Assembly: GCF_002019735.1 (NCBI RefSeq)
Contig: NZ_KV917378.1
Span: 1,111,869-1,175,868 of the forward strand
Direction: 5' to 3'
From: Salipaludibacillus agaradhaerens
Lineage (GTDB): Bacteria > Bacillota > Bacilli > Bacillales > Salisediminibacteriaceae
Length of the DNA: 64,000 nucleotides
Positions 51,574 to 60,764 of the stretch are shown here, piece after piece. How positions within the stretch are numbered: the first letter of the stretch is position 1; each line of letters begins with the position of its first letter. The position numbers were made by a program, and so were the translations under genes. The notes under the pieces were generated by a model that had not been told where the DNA came from, did no database searches, and saw only the letters and a program-made list of their open reading frames with translations.

Positions 51574-52758
51574 ATGATGAATGAATTATATGAAAAACTG
51601 GCTAGCTGTTATGATGAAATGGTTGATATTCGCCGCTACTTACACCAACACCCAGAGCTGTCTTTTCAAGAAGTAAAAACCCCTCAATACATTGCTAAGT
51701 ACCACCGTCAGCTCGGGCATGAGGTACGAGAAGGGGTTGGTGGTCGTGGTGTTCTAGCAACTCTTAAAGGAGAAGCAGGTGAAGGGCCTACAGTAGCATT
51801 ACGGGCTGATTTCGACGCTTTACCTATTCAAGACTTAAAGGATGTCCCTTATAAGTCAACTGTCCCAAACGTCATGCATGCATGCGGTCATGACGCCCAT
51901 ACCTCTTTATTGCTTGTGTTAGCTAAAGCACTTAATTCTATGAAGAAGAGTTTGAAAGGGACTGTCGTATTTATTCATCAGCATGCAGAAGAACTGGCTC
52001 CAGGCGGCGCAAAGCCCATGATTGATGACGGTTGTTTAGAAAATGTGGATGTTATTTTTGGAACGCACTTATGGGCCACTACCCCGATTGGTACGATTGA
52101 ATATAACGAAGGACCCCTTATGGCTGCAGCTGATCGATTCGAAATCATCGTCCACGGAAAAGGCGGACATGGGGCACAGCCTCACATGACGAAGGACGCT
52201 ATTTTGATCGGTTCCCAAATTGTCCAGTCTTTACAACATATTGTAAGCCGGCGTGTGGATCCTATGGAATCGGCCGTTATTAGTATCGGTGCTTTTGAGG
52301 CAAAGAATGCCTTTAATGTTATTGCAGATTCGGCGAGATTGGAAGGCACAGTACGTACGTTTGATGAAAAAATACAAGCTCAAGTGAAAGAAAATATAGC
52401 AGAGGTGGTTCATGGGGTAGCTGACAGTTTCGGTGCAAAAGCAGACTTCCATTACTACAAAGGGTATCCCGCTGTTATAAATCATTCAGATAAAGCCCAA
52501 TTTCTTCAACGGGTAGCCTCTCAATCAAAAAATATTGAACAGGTTATCCATGCTACACCTCAAATGGGTGGAGAAGATTTCAGTTATTATTTAAAACATA
52601 AAAAAGGAGCCTTTTTCTTCACTGGTGCCCAACACCCTGATTGGGAAACGACCTACCCTCATCATCATCCTCGCTTTGACATTGATGAACGAGCGATGTT
52701 ACATGGCGCCACTGTGCTTGGTAACCTCGTGTTAAACACTTTTGAAAACGAGGCTTAA
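51574..52758 (+). CDS. yhaA: M20-family amidohydrolase (YhaA-like)
   Basis: A zinc-dependent M20D amidohydrolase of 394 residues, of the N-acyl-amino-acid or hippurate hydrolase type. It shows RRYLHQHPELSFQE near 20-33, ALRADFDALPIQD near 77-89, ACGHDAHTSLLL near 104-115, HQHAEELAPGGAKPMI near 137 and GGEDFSYYL near 332. B. subtilis yhaA lies beside ecsABC, as here. Substrate is not determined. AAGGAG precedes the ATG by eight bases. A strong hairpin terminator follows. Confidence 0.9.
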   Translation: MMNELYEKLASCYDEMVDIRRYLHQHPELSFQEVKTPQYIAKYHRQLGHEVREGVGGRGVLATLKGEAGEGPTVALRADFDALPIQDLKDVPYKSTVPNVMHACGHDAHTSLLLVLAKALNSMKKSLKGTVVFIHQHAEELAPGGAKPMIDDGCLENVDVIFGTHLWATTPIGTIEYNEGPLMAAADRFEIIVHGKGGHGAQPHMTKDAILIGSQIVQSLQHIVSRRVDPMESAVISIGAFEAKNAFNVIADSARLEGTVRTFDEKIQAQVKENIAEVVHGVADSFGAKADFHYYKGYPAVINHSDKAQFLQRVASQSKNIEQVIHATPQMGGEDFSYYLKHKKGAFFFTGAQHPDWETTYPHHHPRFDIDERAMLHGATVLGNLVLNTFENEA

Positions 52759-52784
52759 ATTCACACGTCTTGTTGCTAGTTAAT

Positions 52785-52829
52785 CCAATGTGTCTGTCAA
52801 AGCACGCTACAGACACATTGGTCGTTTTC
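52785..52829 (+). terminator. Terminator after yhaA
   Basis: CCAATGTGTCTGT pairs with ACAGACACATTGG (13 bp perfect) across an 11-base loop, then TCGTTTTCTC. Confidence 0.85.
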
Positions 52830-52870
52830 TCATAAGACCTAGTTTCTTCAGGCGATCTTCAGCTTTACTT

Positions 52871-52985
52871 TCATAAAACGCCCCCTCAACCAGGCCATTA
52901 GCGTCCATTACCTCCCGCCTAAATAGATTTTGCTTTCCTCTCTAGTTTGAACAGGAGGTTTTACGTGCTGTTATCTATGATAAAT
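52871..52985 (+). repeat. Dispersed repeat R2, copy C
   Basis: ATAAAACGCCCCCTCAACCAGG to TTATCTATGATAAATGAC. It keeps TTAGCGTCCATTACCTCCCG, CTCTCTAGTTTGAACAGGAG and TTACGTGCTG. It is the copy with the most decayed right arm. It follows the yhaA terminator. Confidence 0.75.
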
Positions 52986-53292
52986 GACTTTTTTAATAAG
53001 AAGGCTTGTCCCCTGATAATCCCCATCAACATGAGCCTCCCTCAATACCCTCACCTCTCAAGTTCACTAGCTTAATAAAGTTGCCTCCATAGAGCTCCTA
53101 AATTTTAATTTTTGTTCACGCCAGACAGCTAGGCATTGACTAACTACCTCAACCAATCCTTCTAGCAAATCAGCAGATAGTGCACAGATAATTTCAGGAT
53201 AATTTTCTGTCATCTCCACGTTATACATATAAATCATAAAATGGGTCATACTAGCAAATGTCACTATACAAAAATTTAAGGAGATGACTCCG

Positions 53293-54120
53293 TTGAAGAA
53301 ACGAAAAATTTTGGCAAGGGTGGTGACTCTGCTATTTATTTTTTTCACTGTTTCTCGTTTTGTCTTAGCAGATACGAATGATGGCAAGATAAGACTTGTT
53401 CATACTTCCCCTGATACACCACAAATTGATGTGGCTATAAATGACGAGGTGGTCGTTGAAGCACTTGATTATACACAAGCATCTGATTATATCGTTATTC
53501 CACCAAATGAATATACATTAACGATTTACCCTAGCGGTGACTATGAGACACCACTTTTAAACATGAACGTCACGATTGACGAAGATAGTGCTTATACGGC
53601 AGCTATCAGCCATATGGTAGAGAGTTTAGATGTCATGATAATGGAAGATACAATGATGACGACAGATGGCAAAACAATCGTTCGAGCGGCTAATTTATCT
53701 CCTGACGCGCCAACTGTTTCATTCACCGCTAACGACGTCTCCCTATTTACTGATTTGTCATTTATGACTGTATCTCATTATGCGGATCTTGTTTCTGGAG
53801 CGACTAATCTAAACTTTTTATCTTCAGAACCGAACAGTGTGATATTATCTCTTCCAACAATTGAACTTGATAGTGATATGCAATATACCATGTTATTAGT
53901 TGGACTTACTAACGGTACACCGGAATTAGACGTAATAACCTTAGTAGACCCTTCTCTTAGTCGTCTCCCTTCACAATTACCTGTCACAGGCTTAGGAGGG
54001 GCATCAGAATATAAAAGTAATGTCATTACAATCGGGGGCATACTTAGTATTTTAATTACATTAACAGTTATTTTCTTGCTTTTCCAAATGCAACCATGGA
54101 ACAACCATTCAGATCGGTAG
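53293..54120 (+). CDS. DUF4397 surface protein with LPxTG sorting signal
   Basis: A 275-residue exported protein. It has an N-terminal signal peptide (KKRKILARVVTLLF... ending FVLAD near 28), then two DUF4397 repeats (about 33-120 and 125-215, both with LVHTSPDTPQIDV- or RAANLSPDAPTV-like openings). A C-terminal LPVTG sorting motif (about 229-233) is followed by a hydrophobic stretch and a short polar tail. The start is TTG at 53293, AAGGAG nine bases upstream; ATG 53284 abuts that site. Its gene overlaps the class F sortase gene by 25 bases, so it is the likely substrate. Confidence 0.88.
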   Translation: MKKRKILARVVTLLFIFFTVSRFVLADTNDGKIRLVHTSPDTPQIDVAINDEVVVEALDYTQASDYIVIPPNEYTLTIYPSGDYETPLLNMNVTIDEDSAYTAAISHMVESLDVMIMEDTMMTTDGKTIVRAANLSPDAPTVSFTANDVSLFTDLSFMTVSHYADLVSGATNLNFLSSEPNSVILSLPTIELDSDMQYTMLLVGLTNGTPELDVITLVDPSLSRLPSQLPVTGLGGASEYKSNVITIGGILSILITLTVIFLLFQMQPWNNHSDR

Positions 54121-54680
54121 TCGTTATCTTATTAATTATAATATCAGGAATGGCAACACTTTCTTTCGCCCCTACCGTAGAAAGTGCCCATCAACCTGTT
54201 AGCGAGCATGGCATGATACCCGTGATGATTCAAATTCCTAAATTGGGAATTGCAGCAGAGATCGTTCCTTGCCATATGAATAAAGATGGTTCTATGCAAG
54301 TTCCTGAAAAAGGGGATGTAGCAGGCTGGATGACGAACAGCCCTATACCGGGAGACGAGGGGAATGCTGTCATTGCGGGCCATGTCGATGATTTTACAGG
54401 CCCAGCGATTTTTTTCAGCTTAAAAAATCTCGTGCACGGCGATGAAATTTTGATTAAAGATGCACACGGTTTGACCCTTACATTTGAAGTAGCCAAAATT
54501 GAAATTTACCCAAATCATTACGCACCAATCGATACGATCTTCGGTTACGCAAGTACGCCAAAATTAAATTTAATTACTTGTCATGGCTTGTTTGACAGAA
54601 AAAGAAAAACACACGAAGAGAGGCTAGTCGTATATACAGAACTTAAATTTAAAGAAAAAGCTGAAATAGCCACTCAATAA
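54096..54680 (+). CDS. Class F sortase
   Basis: A 194-residue transpeptidase of the sortase superfamily. It has an N-terminal membrane/signal segment (about 8-24), the active-site H96 in IAGHVDDF, C162 in LNLITCHGLF and R176 in EERLVVYT. The compact barrel and these motifs indicate class F. It should attach the preceding LPVTG protein to the cell wall. The ATG at 54096 lies inside the upstream gene and has no clear ribosome site, so coupling is likely; a later start is possible. Confidence 0.88.
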   Translation: MEQPFRSVVVILLIIISGMATLSFAPTVESAHQPVSEHGMIPVMIQIPKLGIAAEIVPCHMNKDGSMQVPEKGDVAGWMTNSPIPGDEGNAVIAGHVDDFTGPAIFFSLKNLVHGDEILIKDAHGLTLTFEVAKIEIYPNHYAPIDTIFGYASTPKLNLITCHGLFDRKRKTHEERLVVYTELKFKEKAEIATQ

Positions 54681-54689
54681 ACCCTTTTT

Positions 54690-54802
54690 CATAAAACGAA
54701 CCTTCAATCAGGACATTAGCGACCGTTAACTCACGCTTAAATACATTTACATCTCCTCTCTATTTTGAGAAGGGAGCTTTACGGACGTTACCTGTGATGA
54801 AA
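54690..54802 (+). repeat. Dispersed repeat R2, copy D
   Basis: Starts ATAAAACGAACCTTCAATCA and ends GTTACCTGTGATGAAACG. The landmarks GGACATTAGCGACCGTTAAC, CTCTCTATTTTGAGAAGGGA and TTTACGGACG are present. It lies ten bases after the sortase stop. Confidence 0.8.
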
Positions 54803-54884
54803 CGTGATCAAAATAAAACGTCACGTGAAAGCATAGTTCTTCTTATCTCTAGGCTGTATCTTCTTAAATTCCGATTTTTTCACA

Positions 54885-54935
54885 ATAAAAAAACTGTCTT
54901 CAATTCCACTCATATCAGCGAAATTGAAGACAGTC
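54885..54935 (-). terminator. Terminator after ecsC
   Basis: On the minus strand a perfect 13-bp stem (ACTGTCTTCAATT with its complement) is followed by TTTTTTTATTG. Confidence 0.9.
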
Positions 54936-54945
54936 ACTCTAAATA

Positions 54946-55680
54946 TTATTCGTGGGTTAACAAACGGTATCGAAAACTATTTTTAGTGTGATGTGCCAAT
55001 ATTTCTAAATAGTGATAATTGGCAGTGGCACCAACTAAAGCCCCGAATCCTGGGACAAGCTGTAATGTTTTTGGCAAATCAATAAAGTCACGATATTCCA
55101 ATTGGAAAGTACGCCAATCTATCTCATGAGACTTCCCGTTCTCCTCTCTCCACACACCTTCTAATTCATCCCATGATTTCACTTTTTCTAAACTATTTTT
55201 TTTAACAACTTCTTTTGAAAAAGCAAGTTGGAAGATATGAAGTAAGAATAACCTTTCCTTTGGTTCGTCAGTATTAAAACCATAAATTTTCCCTGCGTCA
55301 AATAAGCATTTCATTTTAATAGTAAGCAATAGAGGAAAATCTGCTAAACCGAGCATAATGCCACCGAACCCCGTACCGGCACCTTCTACCGCTGCTGTAC
55401 GTTTATACATAGCCACTCGTTCATCAAATTGTCTGTCCCGTTCTTCTAATGTCGCTTCTGTGACACGATCTAATTCCGATAAATAATCACTTCCTACCAA
55501 AGTCGCCTGAACCATATGTTTAACACTCTCTGTTACAATATTATGAATTTTTTCAGGGATCTTGTTATTAATTTTATTTTGCCACCGCTTACTAAGACCT
55601 GCCGGTAACGAGGGAGGACGGTTAATTTTATGTTCCCAGCGTTTTAATTCACGCTCGACCTTCTCCTTATAAGACATCAT
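54946..55680 (-). CDS. ecsC: EcsC family protein
   Basis: EcsC (244 residues) is the third gene of ecsABC. The family is a helical, possibly membrane-associated protein of unknown function. Characteristic stretches are GAGTGFGGIMLGLADFPLLLTIKMKCLFD (opening part, residues about 97-125) and LVPGFGALVGATANYHYLEIL near the C-terminus. It is read from ATG 55680, ribosome site AAAGGAGG seven bases upstream; the next codon is also ATG. It follows ecsB by 30 bases. Confidence 0.88.
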   Translation of the reverse strand: MMSYKEKVERELKRWEHKINRPPSLPAGLSKRWQNKINNKIPEKIHNIVTESVKHMVQATLVGSDYLSELDRVTEATLEERDRQFDERVAMYKRTAAVEGAGTGFGGIMLGLADFPLLLTIKMKCLFDAGKIYGFNTDEPKERLFLLHIFQLAFSKEVVKKNSLEKVKSWDELEGVWREENGKSHEIDWRTFQLEYRDFIDLPKTLQLVPGFGALVGATANYHYLEILAHHTKNSFRYRLLTHE

Positions 55681-55709
55681 CAGTCCTCCTCCTTTCCCTA
55701 TACACTACG

Positions 55710-56936
55710 TTATGCTAATAAAGACGATGCATATTTTTTCCCTAAACGAACATAAATGTGATAGCTGTACGTGATGACCGCTAACACTAAAACGACACTT
55801 CCTGCTGCCAGACCGTAACTAAAGACTGTAGCAATAAAAAATATAAGTGATTGACAGACCCCCGCTGTTAACAGCCAGAATTTATGTCCTGCTAATTTAA
55901 CGTCATCACCCACAGGATATAAATCAACCATTTGGCTTGTGTCATAATGATTTTTAAGCGTTTCTAGCTGAAGAGCTGTCATATAGGCAAATAATACACT
56001 AATAAGCCATCGTCCCCAGTCAAGCTCTACGATCGTTAAAAACAGCACGCCAAGGAAAGTTAACCGAATGAAAATACCGAAGTAATCATTCGCTCTAAAA
56101 AATGATCTGGCAAACATATAATGATAGACACGTGTCTTACTATATGGCACTAATTTATAAAGTGGAGATAGCCAGCGGCGAGAACGTACTTTGGATTTTA
56201 AGCTCGGAACATCAGTGAAACTATTGGCCACTCTATAAAAAGTCATCACTGTTTGATTTTCAATGTCAACAAGTCGCTCCCATTTTAAACTATAGTTTTT
56301 TGCAAGCTGTTGAAAGTAGCCGAAATAAAAGACAGTGAGAGCAAAAGTTATACTACCTATAATTAAATAAGACTGTTGAGAAAACAAGGCATAAACAGCT
56401 ACAGCATTCAATCCCGCTCTCATCCACGTATGAAATGAATAGTGCATGCTATCCAAAATTCGTTGCTCTTCAAAGCCAGCAGACAAATTCCAAAGCTTTA
56501 ATAAACTCATACAAGCTAAAATGAAAAGTAATGAACTGCCATGTGGTGCCACCCTATCAAAAAATAGCGGTGCGAGAACGAGAAGCGTTAGAGAGACCCA
56601 AAATGTTTCCATCAGCCAACTATATCGAATAGAGGCGCGAATATACGAACCTAACCGACCCTCTAATGGTGTTAGAAATATTAAATCGCCTTGTTTAACA
56701 AACGTCCTCGTTCTCCCTCTTGTCATGAGCCATGTGAAAATGAGAGTAAAAAACACTATAGCGGGAAACGTATCTGGAAGCCATTGTAAAAACTGGCCAT
56801 AATAATAACTTCCAAACACAAATAATAAATAAAGTGTAAACAAAAAACCGCTATTCCCTATTAATTTTAAATATTTGACAGCCATCGTCCAATAATCGCT
56901 GCGACGTTTAGACCACAGTTTTATGACCTCATTCAT
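55710..56936 (-). CDS. ecsB: ABC transporter permease EcsB
   Basis: EcsB is the membrane subunit of the Ecs ABC exporter. In B. subtilis mutants in ecs are defective in protein secretion, sporulation, competence and regulated proteolysis (RasP-linked). The 408 residues hold about nine hydrophobic segments, with FVFGSYYYGQFLQWLPDTFP near the N-terminus. The start overlaps the ecsA stop by four bases (ATGA), so it is translationally coupled. Confidence 0.9.
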   Translation of the reverse strand: MNEVIKLWSKRRSDYWTMAVKYLKLIGNSGFLFTLYLLFVFGSYYYGQFLQWLPDTFPAIVFFTLIFTWLMTRGRTRTFVKQGDLIFLTPLEGRLGSYIRASIRYSWLMETFWVSLTLLVLAPLFFDRVAPHGSSLLFILACMSLLKLWNLSAGFEEQRILDSMHYSFHTWMRAGLNAVAVYALFSQQSYLIIGSITFALTVFYFGYFQQLAKNYSLKWERLVDIENQTVMTFYRVANSFTDVPSLKSKVRSRRWLSPLYKLVPYSKTRVYHYMFARSFFRANDYFGIFIRLTFLGVLFLTIVELDWGRWLISVLFAYMTALQLETLKNHYDTSQMVDLYPVGDDVKLAGHKFWLLTAGVCQSLIFFIATVFSYGLAAGSVVLVLAVITYSYHIYVRLGKKYASSLLA

Positions 56937-57676
56937 GGTTGATCTTCCTTTGTCATTTCAACATAAATGTCATCGAGAGCAGCATTCGGCATGTTTGCCT
57001 GCATTTGCAGTTCCTTTAACGTGCCTTGCATAATCAGTTGACCTTGATGAAGGAACAAAAAACGGTCACAATATTTTTCAGCAGTGGCTAAAATATGCGT
57101 GGACATAAGAATTCCGCAGCCTTCCTCTCGCAATTCAAGCATTCTATCCAAAAAAGATTTAATGCCAATAGGGTCCAATCCCACAAACGGCTCGTCTGCT
57201 ATATACATAGAAGGTCTAATAAGAAAAGCACTCATAATCATGACCTTTTGTCGCATCCCTTTCGAAAAATGGCTAGGAAACCAATTTATCATCTTTGTCA
57301 TTCTAAATTCCTTTAACAACTTATCTGCCCGTTCCTTAAATTGCTTTTCTGTTAATCCATAAGCCATTGCAGTCAGCTCTAAATGTTCCCATAACGTCAT
57401 TTCTTCATATAAAAGTGGCGTTTCTGGAATATACGCAAGTTTTTGTCGATAAGTCGTTTTATTTTCTGCTAATGTCTTGCCAGCTAATCTCACCTCACCT
57501 TTATGCGGCTCCATCAATCCTAAAATATGCTTAATTGTTGTACTTTTACCTGCGCCATTTAAACCGATCAAGCCTACCATTTCATTCGGTTCAACAGTAA
57601 ACGTAATATCGTGCAACACAGGTTTATTTTTATGATAACCCCCAGTGACATTATTAACTGCTAATAATTCACTCAT
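56933..57676 (-). CDS. ecsA: ABC transporter ATP-binding protein EcsA
   Basis: EcsA (247 residues) energises the Ecs transporter. Walker A GLNGAGKST is near 38-46, the signature FSKGMRQKV near 137-145 replaces LSGGQ (as known for EcsA), Walker B MYIADEPFVGLDP near 157-169, and the H-loop in MSTHIL near 192. AGGAGG precedes the ATG. It is the first gene of ecsABC, divergent from hit. Confidence 0.94.
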   Translation of the reverse strand: MSELLAVNNVTGGYHKNKPVLHDITFTVEPNEMVGLIGLNGAGKSTTIKHILGLMEPHKGEVRLAGKTLAENKTTYRQKLAYIPETPLLYEEMTLWEHLELTAMAYGLTEKQFKERADKLLKEFRMTKMINWFPSHFSKGMRQKVMIMSAFLIRPSMYIADEPFVGLDPIGIKSFLDRMLELREEGCGILMSTHILATAEKYCDRFLFLHQGQLIMQGTLKELQMQANMPNAALDDIYVEMTKEDQP

Positions 57677-57846
57677 CTATTTCCTCCTCCTTATTACGTT
57701 CATATTATTCCCAATCTTTACTATATCGGAAACATGTAAACTTGAAAAGCAATGAACAATCAATTATGATACGATATTAACAAGCATTAAGACATAATGC
57801 CTACATAGTTACGCCAAAATTTATTATAAAATGAGAGGTGGTAAAC

Positions 57847-58278
57847 ATGCACAAAAAAGAAGATTGCATTTTTTGTAAAATTGTTTCAGGTGACATTCCC
57901 TCAAAAAAAGTTTACGAAGATGATCATGTTCTGGCCTTTCTTGACATCAGTCAAGTCACGAAAGGTCATACTCTCGTCATCCCGAAAACACACGAAGAAA
58001 ATATCTACGAATTATCTAGTGCTTCCGCAGAGCATGTATTTAAAGCGGTCCCTAAAGTGGCTAGGGCAATTAAGAACGCCTTTTTGCCAGAAGGAATTAA
58101 CTTGCTAAATAACAATGGAGAGTTGGCCGGGCAATCTGTGTTTCACTTCCACGTTCATCTATTACCTCGTTATGGTAAAGGTGATGGGTTTGGAGCTGTG
58201 TGGCATGATCATAGCAGCCAATATTCCAATGAGGATTTAATAAACATCGCTGAAAAAGTCCAAGAAAAACTTTATTAG
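57847..58278 (+). CDS. hit: HIT-family nucleotide-binding protein
   Basis: A 143-residue histidine-triad hydrolase acting on nucleoside phosphoramidates or dinucleotides. The motif HFHVHLLPR sits near 99-107 and CIFCKIVSGDIPS near the N-terminus. In B. subtilis hit (hinT) is divergent from ecsA, as here. ATG 57847 with AGAGGTGG five bases upstream is preferred to the in-frame GTG. A hairpin terminator follows before serC. Confidence 0.95.
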   Translation: MHKKEDCIFCKIVSGDIPSKKVYEDDHVLAFLDISQVTKGHTLVIPKTHEENIYELSSASAEHVFKAVPKVARAIKNAFLPEGINLLNNNGELAGQSVFHFHVHLLPRYGKGDGFGAVWHDHSSQYSNEDLINIAEKVQEKLY

Positions 58279-58301
58279 TGACGTTTACTGTGAAGTTTCA
58301 A

Positions 58302-58346
58302 AAGATGGGCTAACTCCTTTGTTTTAGTTTTAGCCCCTCTTTTTCA
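58302..58346 (+). terminator. Terminator after hit
   Basis: GGGCTAA faces TTAGCCC around a U-rich loop, followed by CTCTTTTTC. It closes the hit transcript before serC. Confidence 0.75.
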
Positions 58347-58443
58347 GTTCATAGTGGCTTTCTTCAGTCTTTAATGACGTTGAAGAAGTTATGGAGGACT
58401 TAAATTCTGAAAATACAGTATATAAAACAGGAGGTTTTTAAAA

Positions 58444-59529
58444 ATGTCAAACGTTTATAATTTTAATCCTGGCCCAAGTCCAATACCTGCGGAGGTTCTA
58501 ACTAAAGCGAAAGCTAACATGTTCAACTACGAACAATCAGGCATGGCCGTTATGGAGATGAGTCACCGCAGTCCATTATACGAAGGTATCCACTTCCGAG
58601 CAATGGATCAATTAAAAGATATTTTACAAATTCCTGATGAATTTGACATTTTGTTTTTACAAGGTGGAGCTAGTCTACAATTTGCTATGATAGCTTTAAA
58701 TTTCCTCCCTGAACAAAAAAAAGCTGGCTACGTTTTAACGGGGTCATGGTCTGAAAAAGCTTTAAAAGAAGCATCAGCTATAGGAGAAACAACGATCATT
58801 GCTAGCTCGAAAGATAATCAGTATCGCCATATCCCTCAAACAGACCTTACAAATTTGCCTAATGATACGGCTTATGTCCATTTAACATCAAATAACACGA
58901 TATACGGTACCCAATGGTCTCAGTTCCCTGATCGGGGCAAGGTTCCTGTTATCATTGATATGTCTAGTGATATTCTCAGCCGAACAATACCATGGGAGAA
59001 CATAGATATGGTTTATGCTGGTGCTCAAAAAAACGCTGGCATGTCGGGAGTAACATTAGTCATTATGAGAAAAACATTACTTGAATCTGCTAATAATACA
59101 TTGCCCCCTTCTCTGTCTTACAAACAGCATGCAGACAAACAATCATTGTATAACACACCGCCAACAGGTGCTATTTATATAACAGGATTAGTGACTGAGT
59201 GGATTACGCAACAAGGTGGCATTGAAGAAATGGCACGACAAGCTGAAAAGAAAGCTCAAATGATTTACGATGTTATTGATAACTCTAACCGCTTTTATAC
59301 AGGGCATGCTGAACCGTCCTCTCGGTCATTGATGAATATTACATTCCGCTTACCAAATGAAGAATTAGAAAAAAAGTTTCTGACGGAAGCTAAAGAAAAA
59401 GGGTTCATTGGCTTAAATGGCCATCGCTCTGTCGGTGGATGTCGCGTATCTAATTATAATGCTGTACCCGTTGAACACGTTATTGTTCTTAAAGAGTTTA
59501 TGGAACATTTCATGGAACAAAACGGGTAA
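58444..59529 (+). CDS. serC: Phosphoserine aminotransferase
   Basis: SerC makes phosphoserine from 3-phosphohydroxypyruvate and glutamate in serine synthesis. The 361 residues have NFNPGPSPIPAEVL at the start, EMSHRSPLYEG near 39, LQGGASLQFAMI near 75, the PLP lysine in YAGAQKNAGMSG near 193-204 (K198), and the C-terminal GLNGHRSVGGCRVSNYNAV. AGGAGG precedes the ATG by nine bases. It lies next to hit as in B. subtilis. Confidence 0.96.
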   Translation: MSNVYNFNPGPSPIPAEVLTKAKANMFNYEQSGMAVMEMSHRSPLYEGIHFRAMDQLKDILQIPDEFDILFLQGGASLQFAMIALNFLPEQKKAGYVLTGSWSEKALKEASAIGETTIIASSKDNQYRHIPQTDLTNLPNDTAYVHLTSNNTIYGTQWSQFPDRGKVPVIIDMSSDILSRTIPWENIDMVYAGAQKNAGMSGVTLVIMRKTLLESANNTLPPSLSYKQHADKQSLYNTPPTGAIYITGLVTEWITQQGGIEEMARQAEKKAQMIYDVIDNSNRFYTGHAEPSSRSLMNITFRLPNEELEKKFLTEAKEKGFIGLNGHRSVGGCRVSNYNAVPVEHVIVLKEFMEHFMEQNG

Positions 59530-59760
59530 AAAAAGCGCTTTTCACTTTATTGCTTTAAATCAACTTATTCATATACTGTCCTTTACTAATATAATTGAAA
59601 ACATCCACGAAACTTTGCAAAGCTAGCGTTATATAAAAAACGTCCCATTATCTATGACACGTTTTGAATAGGTTCTTCATTTTCTTGTTGCTTGTCATAT
59701 CCCTACTTTTTCAAGTATTAGTGCATTATCGTTCAATTTTCTGAAAATACAGAAATGATA

Positions 59761-59790
59761 TTGAGAAATAAACATTTTATGTGTTATGAT
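59761..59790 (+). promoter_or_regulatory. Sigma-A-like promoter of scoC
   Basis: TTGAGA (59761-59766) and TATGAT (59785-59790) are 18 bases apart. Transcription would start near 59798, about 70 bases before the scoC start. Confidence 0.6.
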
Positions 59791-59867
59791 ATGAATATCA
59801 TTTTCCTAGTAAAATAATGATTTATTTGAATATAGTTAATGACATTCTATAGAAATGGAGGGAGACC

Positions 59868-60446
59868 ATGGAACAGCACCCTGTGCAATCAATGAAACAG
59901 TCGATAATGTTCAGTCATAAAGTAGCCCAACTTAGTAAAGCTCTTTGGAAATCAATTGAAAAGGATTGGCAAACGTGGATTAAACCATACAACTTAAACA
60001 TTAATGAGCACCATATACTCTGGATAGCATATCAATTGGAAGGTGCCTCTATTTCAGACATTGCCAAATTCGGCGTCATGCATGTATCAACTGCTTTCAA
60101 TTTCTCTAAGAAGCTTGAAGAGCGAGGACTGTTGACTTTTTCTAAACGGCAGACTGATAAACGCAATACTTATATTTATCTTACGGCCGAAGGCGAAAGT
60201 TTACTTATTGAAACATTTGAAACATACAACCCAAACACGCATGGTGTTTATAGTGGCTCGCTCCCTATCAAAGATTTATACGGAAAATTCCCAGAATTCT
60301 CTGAGCTCATAAGCATAGTGAAACATATTTATGGTCCTGATTTTATATCTACTTTCGAGAAGTCTCTCAGTAAGATTGATGATGATTTCATTGAGGAAGA
60401 AGGTAAACTTATCCCTTTACAGAAAAATAAAGAAGCGTCATCATAA
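59868..60446 (+). CDS. scoC: HTH-type transition-state regulator ScoC (Hpr)
   Basis: ScoC (Hpr) is a MarR-family repressor of extracellular protease, sporulation and peptide-transport genes. The 192 residues carry a MarR winged helix with [23 protein letters not shown] (about 45-67, recognition helix [17 protein letters not shown]) and the wing [13 protein letters not shown]. The C-terminal part [13 protein letters not shown] is typical of Hpr. GGAGGGAG precedes the ATG. A long inverted repeat follows. Its neighbours serC and prsA match the B. subtilis order. Confidence 0.93.
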   Translation: MEQHPVQSMKQSIMFSHKVAQLSKALWKSIEKDWQTWIKPYNLNINEHHILWIAYQLEGASISDIAKFGVMHVSTAFNFSKKLEERGLLTFSKRQTDKRNTYIYLTAEGESLLIETFETYNPNTHGVYSGSLPIKDLYGKFPEFSELISIVKHIYGPDFISTFEKSLSKIDDDFIEEEGKLIPLQKNKEASS

Positions 60447-60467
60447 TATAGCAAAAGGTTGCTTAAA

Positions 60468-60516
60468 CCATAAAAAATAAGCTAAGACCAAAAACGTCTT
60501 AGCTTATTTTTTATGG
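60468..60516. terminator. Long perfect hairpin after scoC
   Basis: A 21-bp perfect inverted repeat (60468-60488 with 60496-60516) with a 7-base loop. A and T runs occur inside the stem on both sides, so it terminates the + transcript and would act in both directions. Confidence 0.9.
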
Positions 60517-60764
60517 CCTTTACGTAAGCGCAACACCCATTTTATTGAATCAAAATATGGAGAAAATTCATTTAAGAAAAAAGGTTAATTAGCGATGTTA
60601 AAGGCATTTCTTCACTGTGACACTTCTTAAAAATAATTTTTTTTAAAAAAGTATTGATTTCTTTCTATTTTCATCGTAAATTACTATAGTATTTAATTTA
60701 TTTGTTCACAGCTTAAAGTGTTTATCAGTTAAGGTGTTATCGTGGTTGGAGGTGCAAAATTAAG

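Noticed and set aside
53067-53387. 106-codon minus-strand ORF overlapping the DUF4397 start
   Set aside because: It overlaps the signal peptide of the DUF4397 gene, lacks a good ribosome site and matches no family; the + strand gene is well supported.
54794-54991. 65-codon + strand ORF after the sortase
   Set aside because: It starts at the end of R2 copy D and runs through the ecsC terminator hairpin, so it is not coding.
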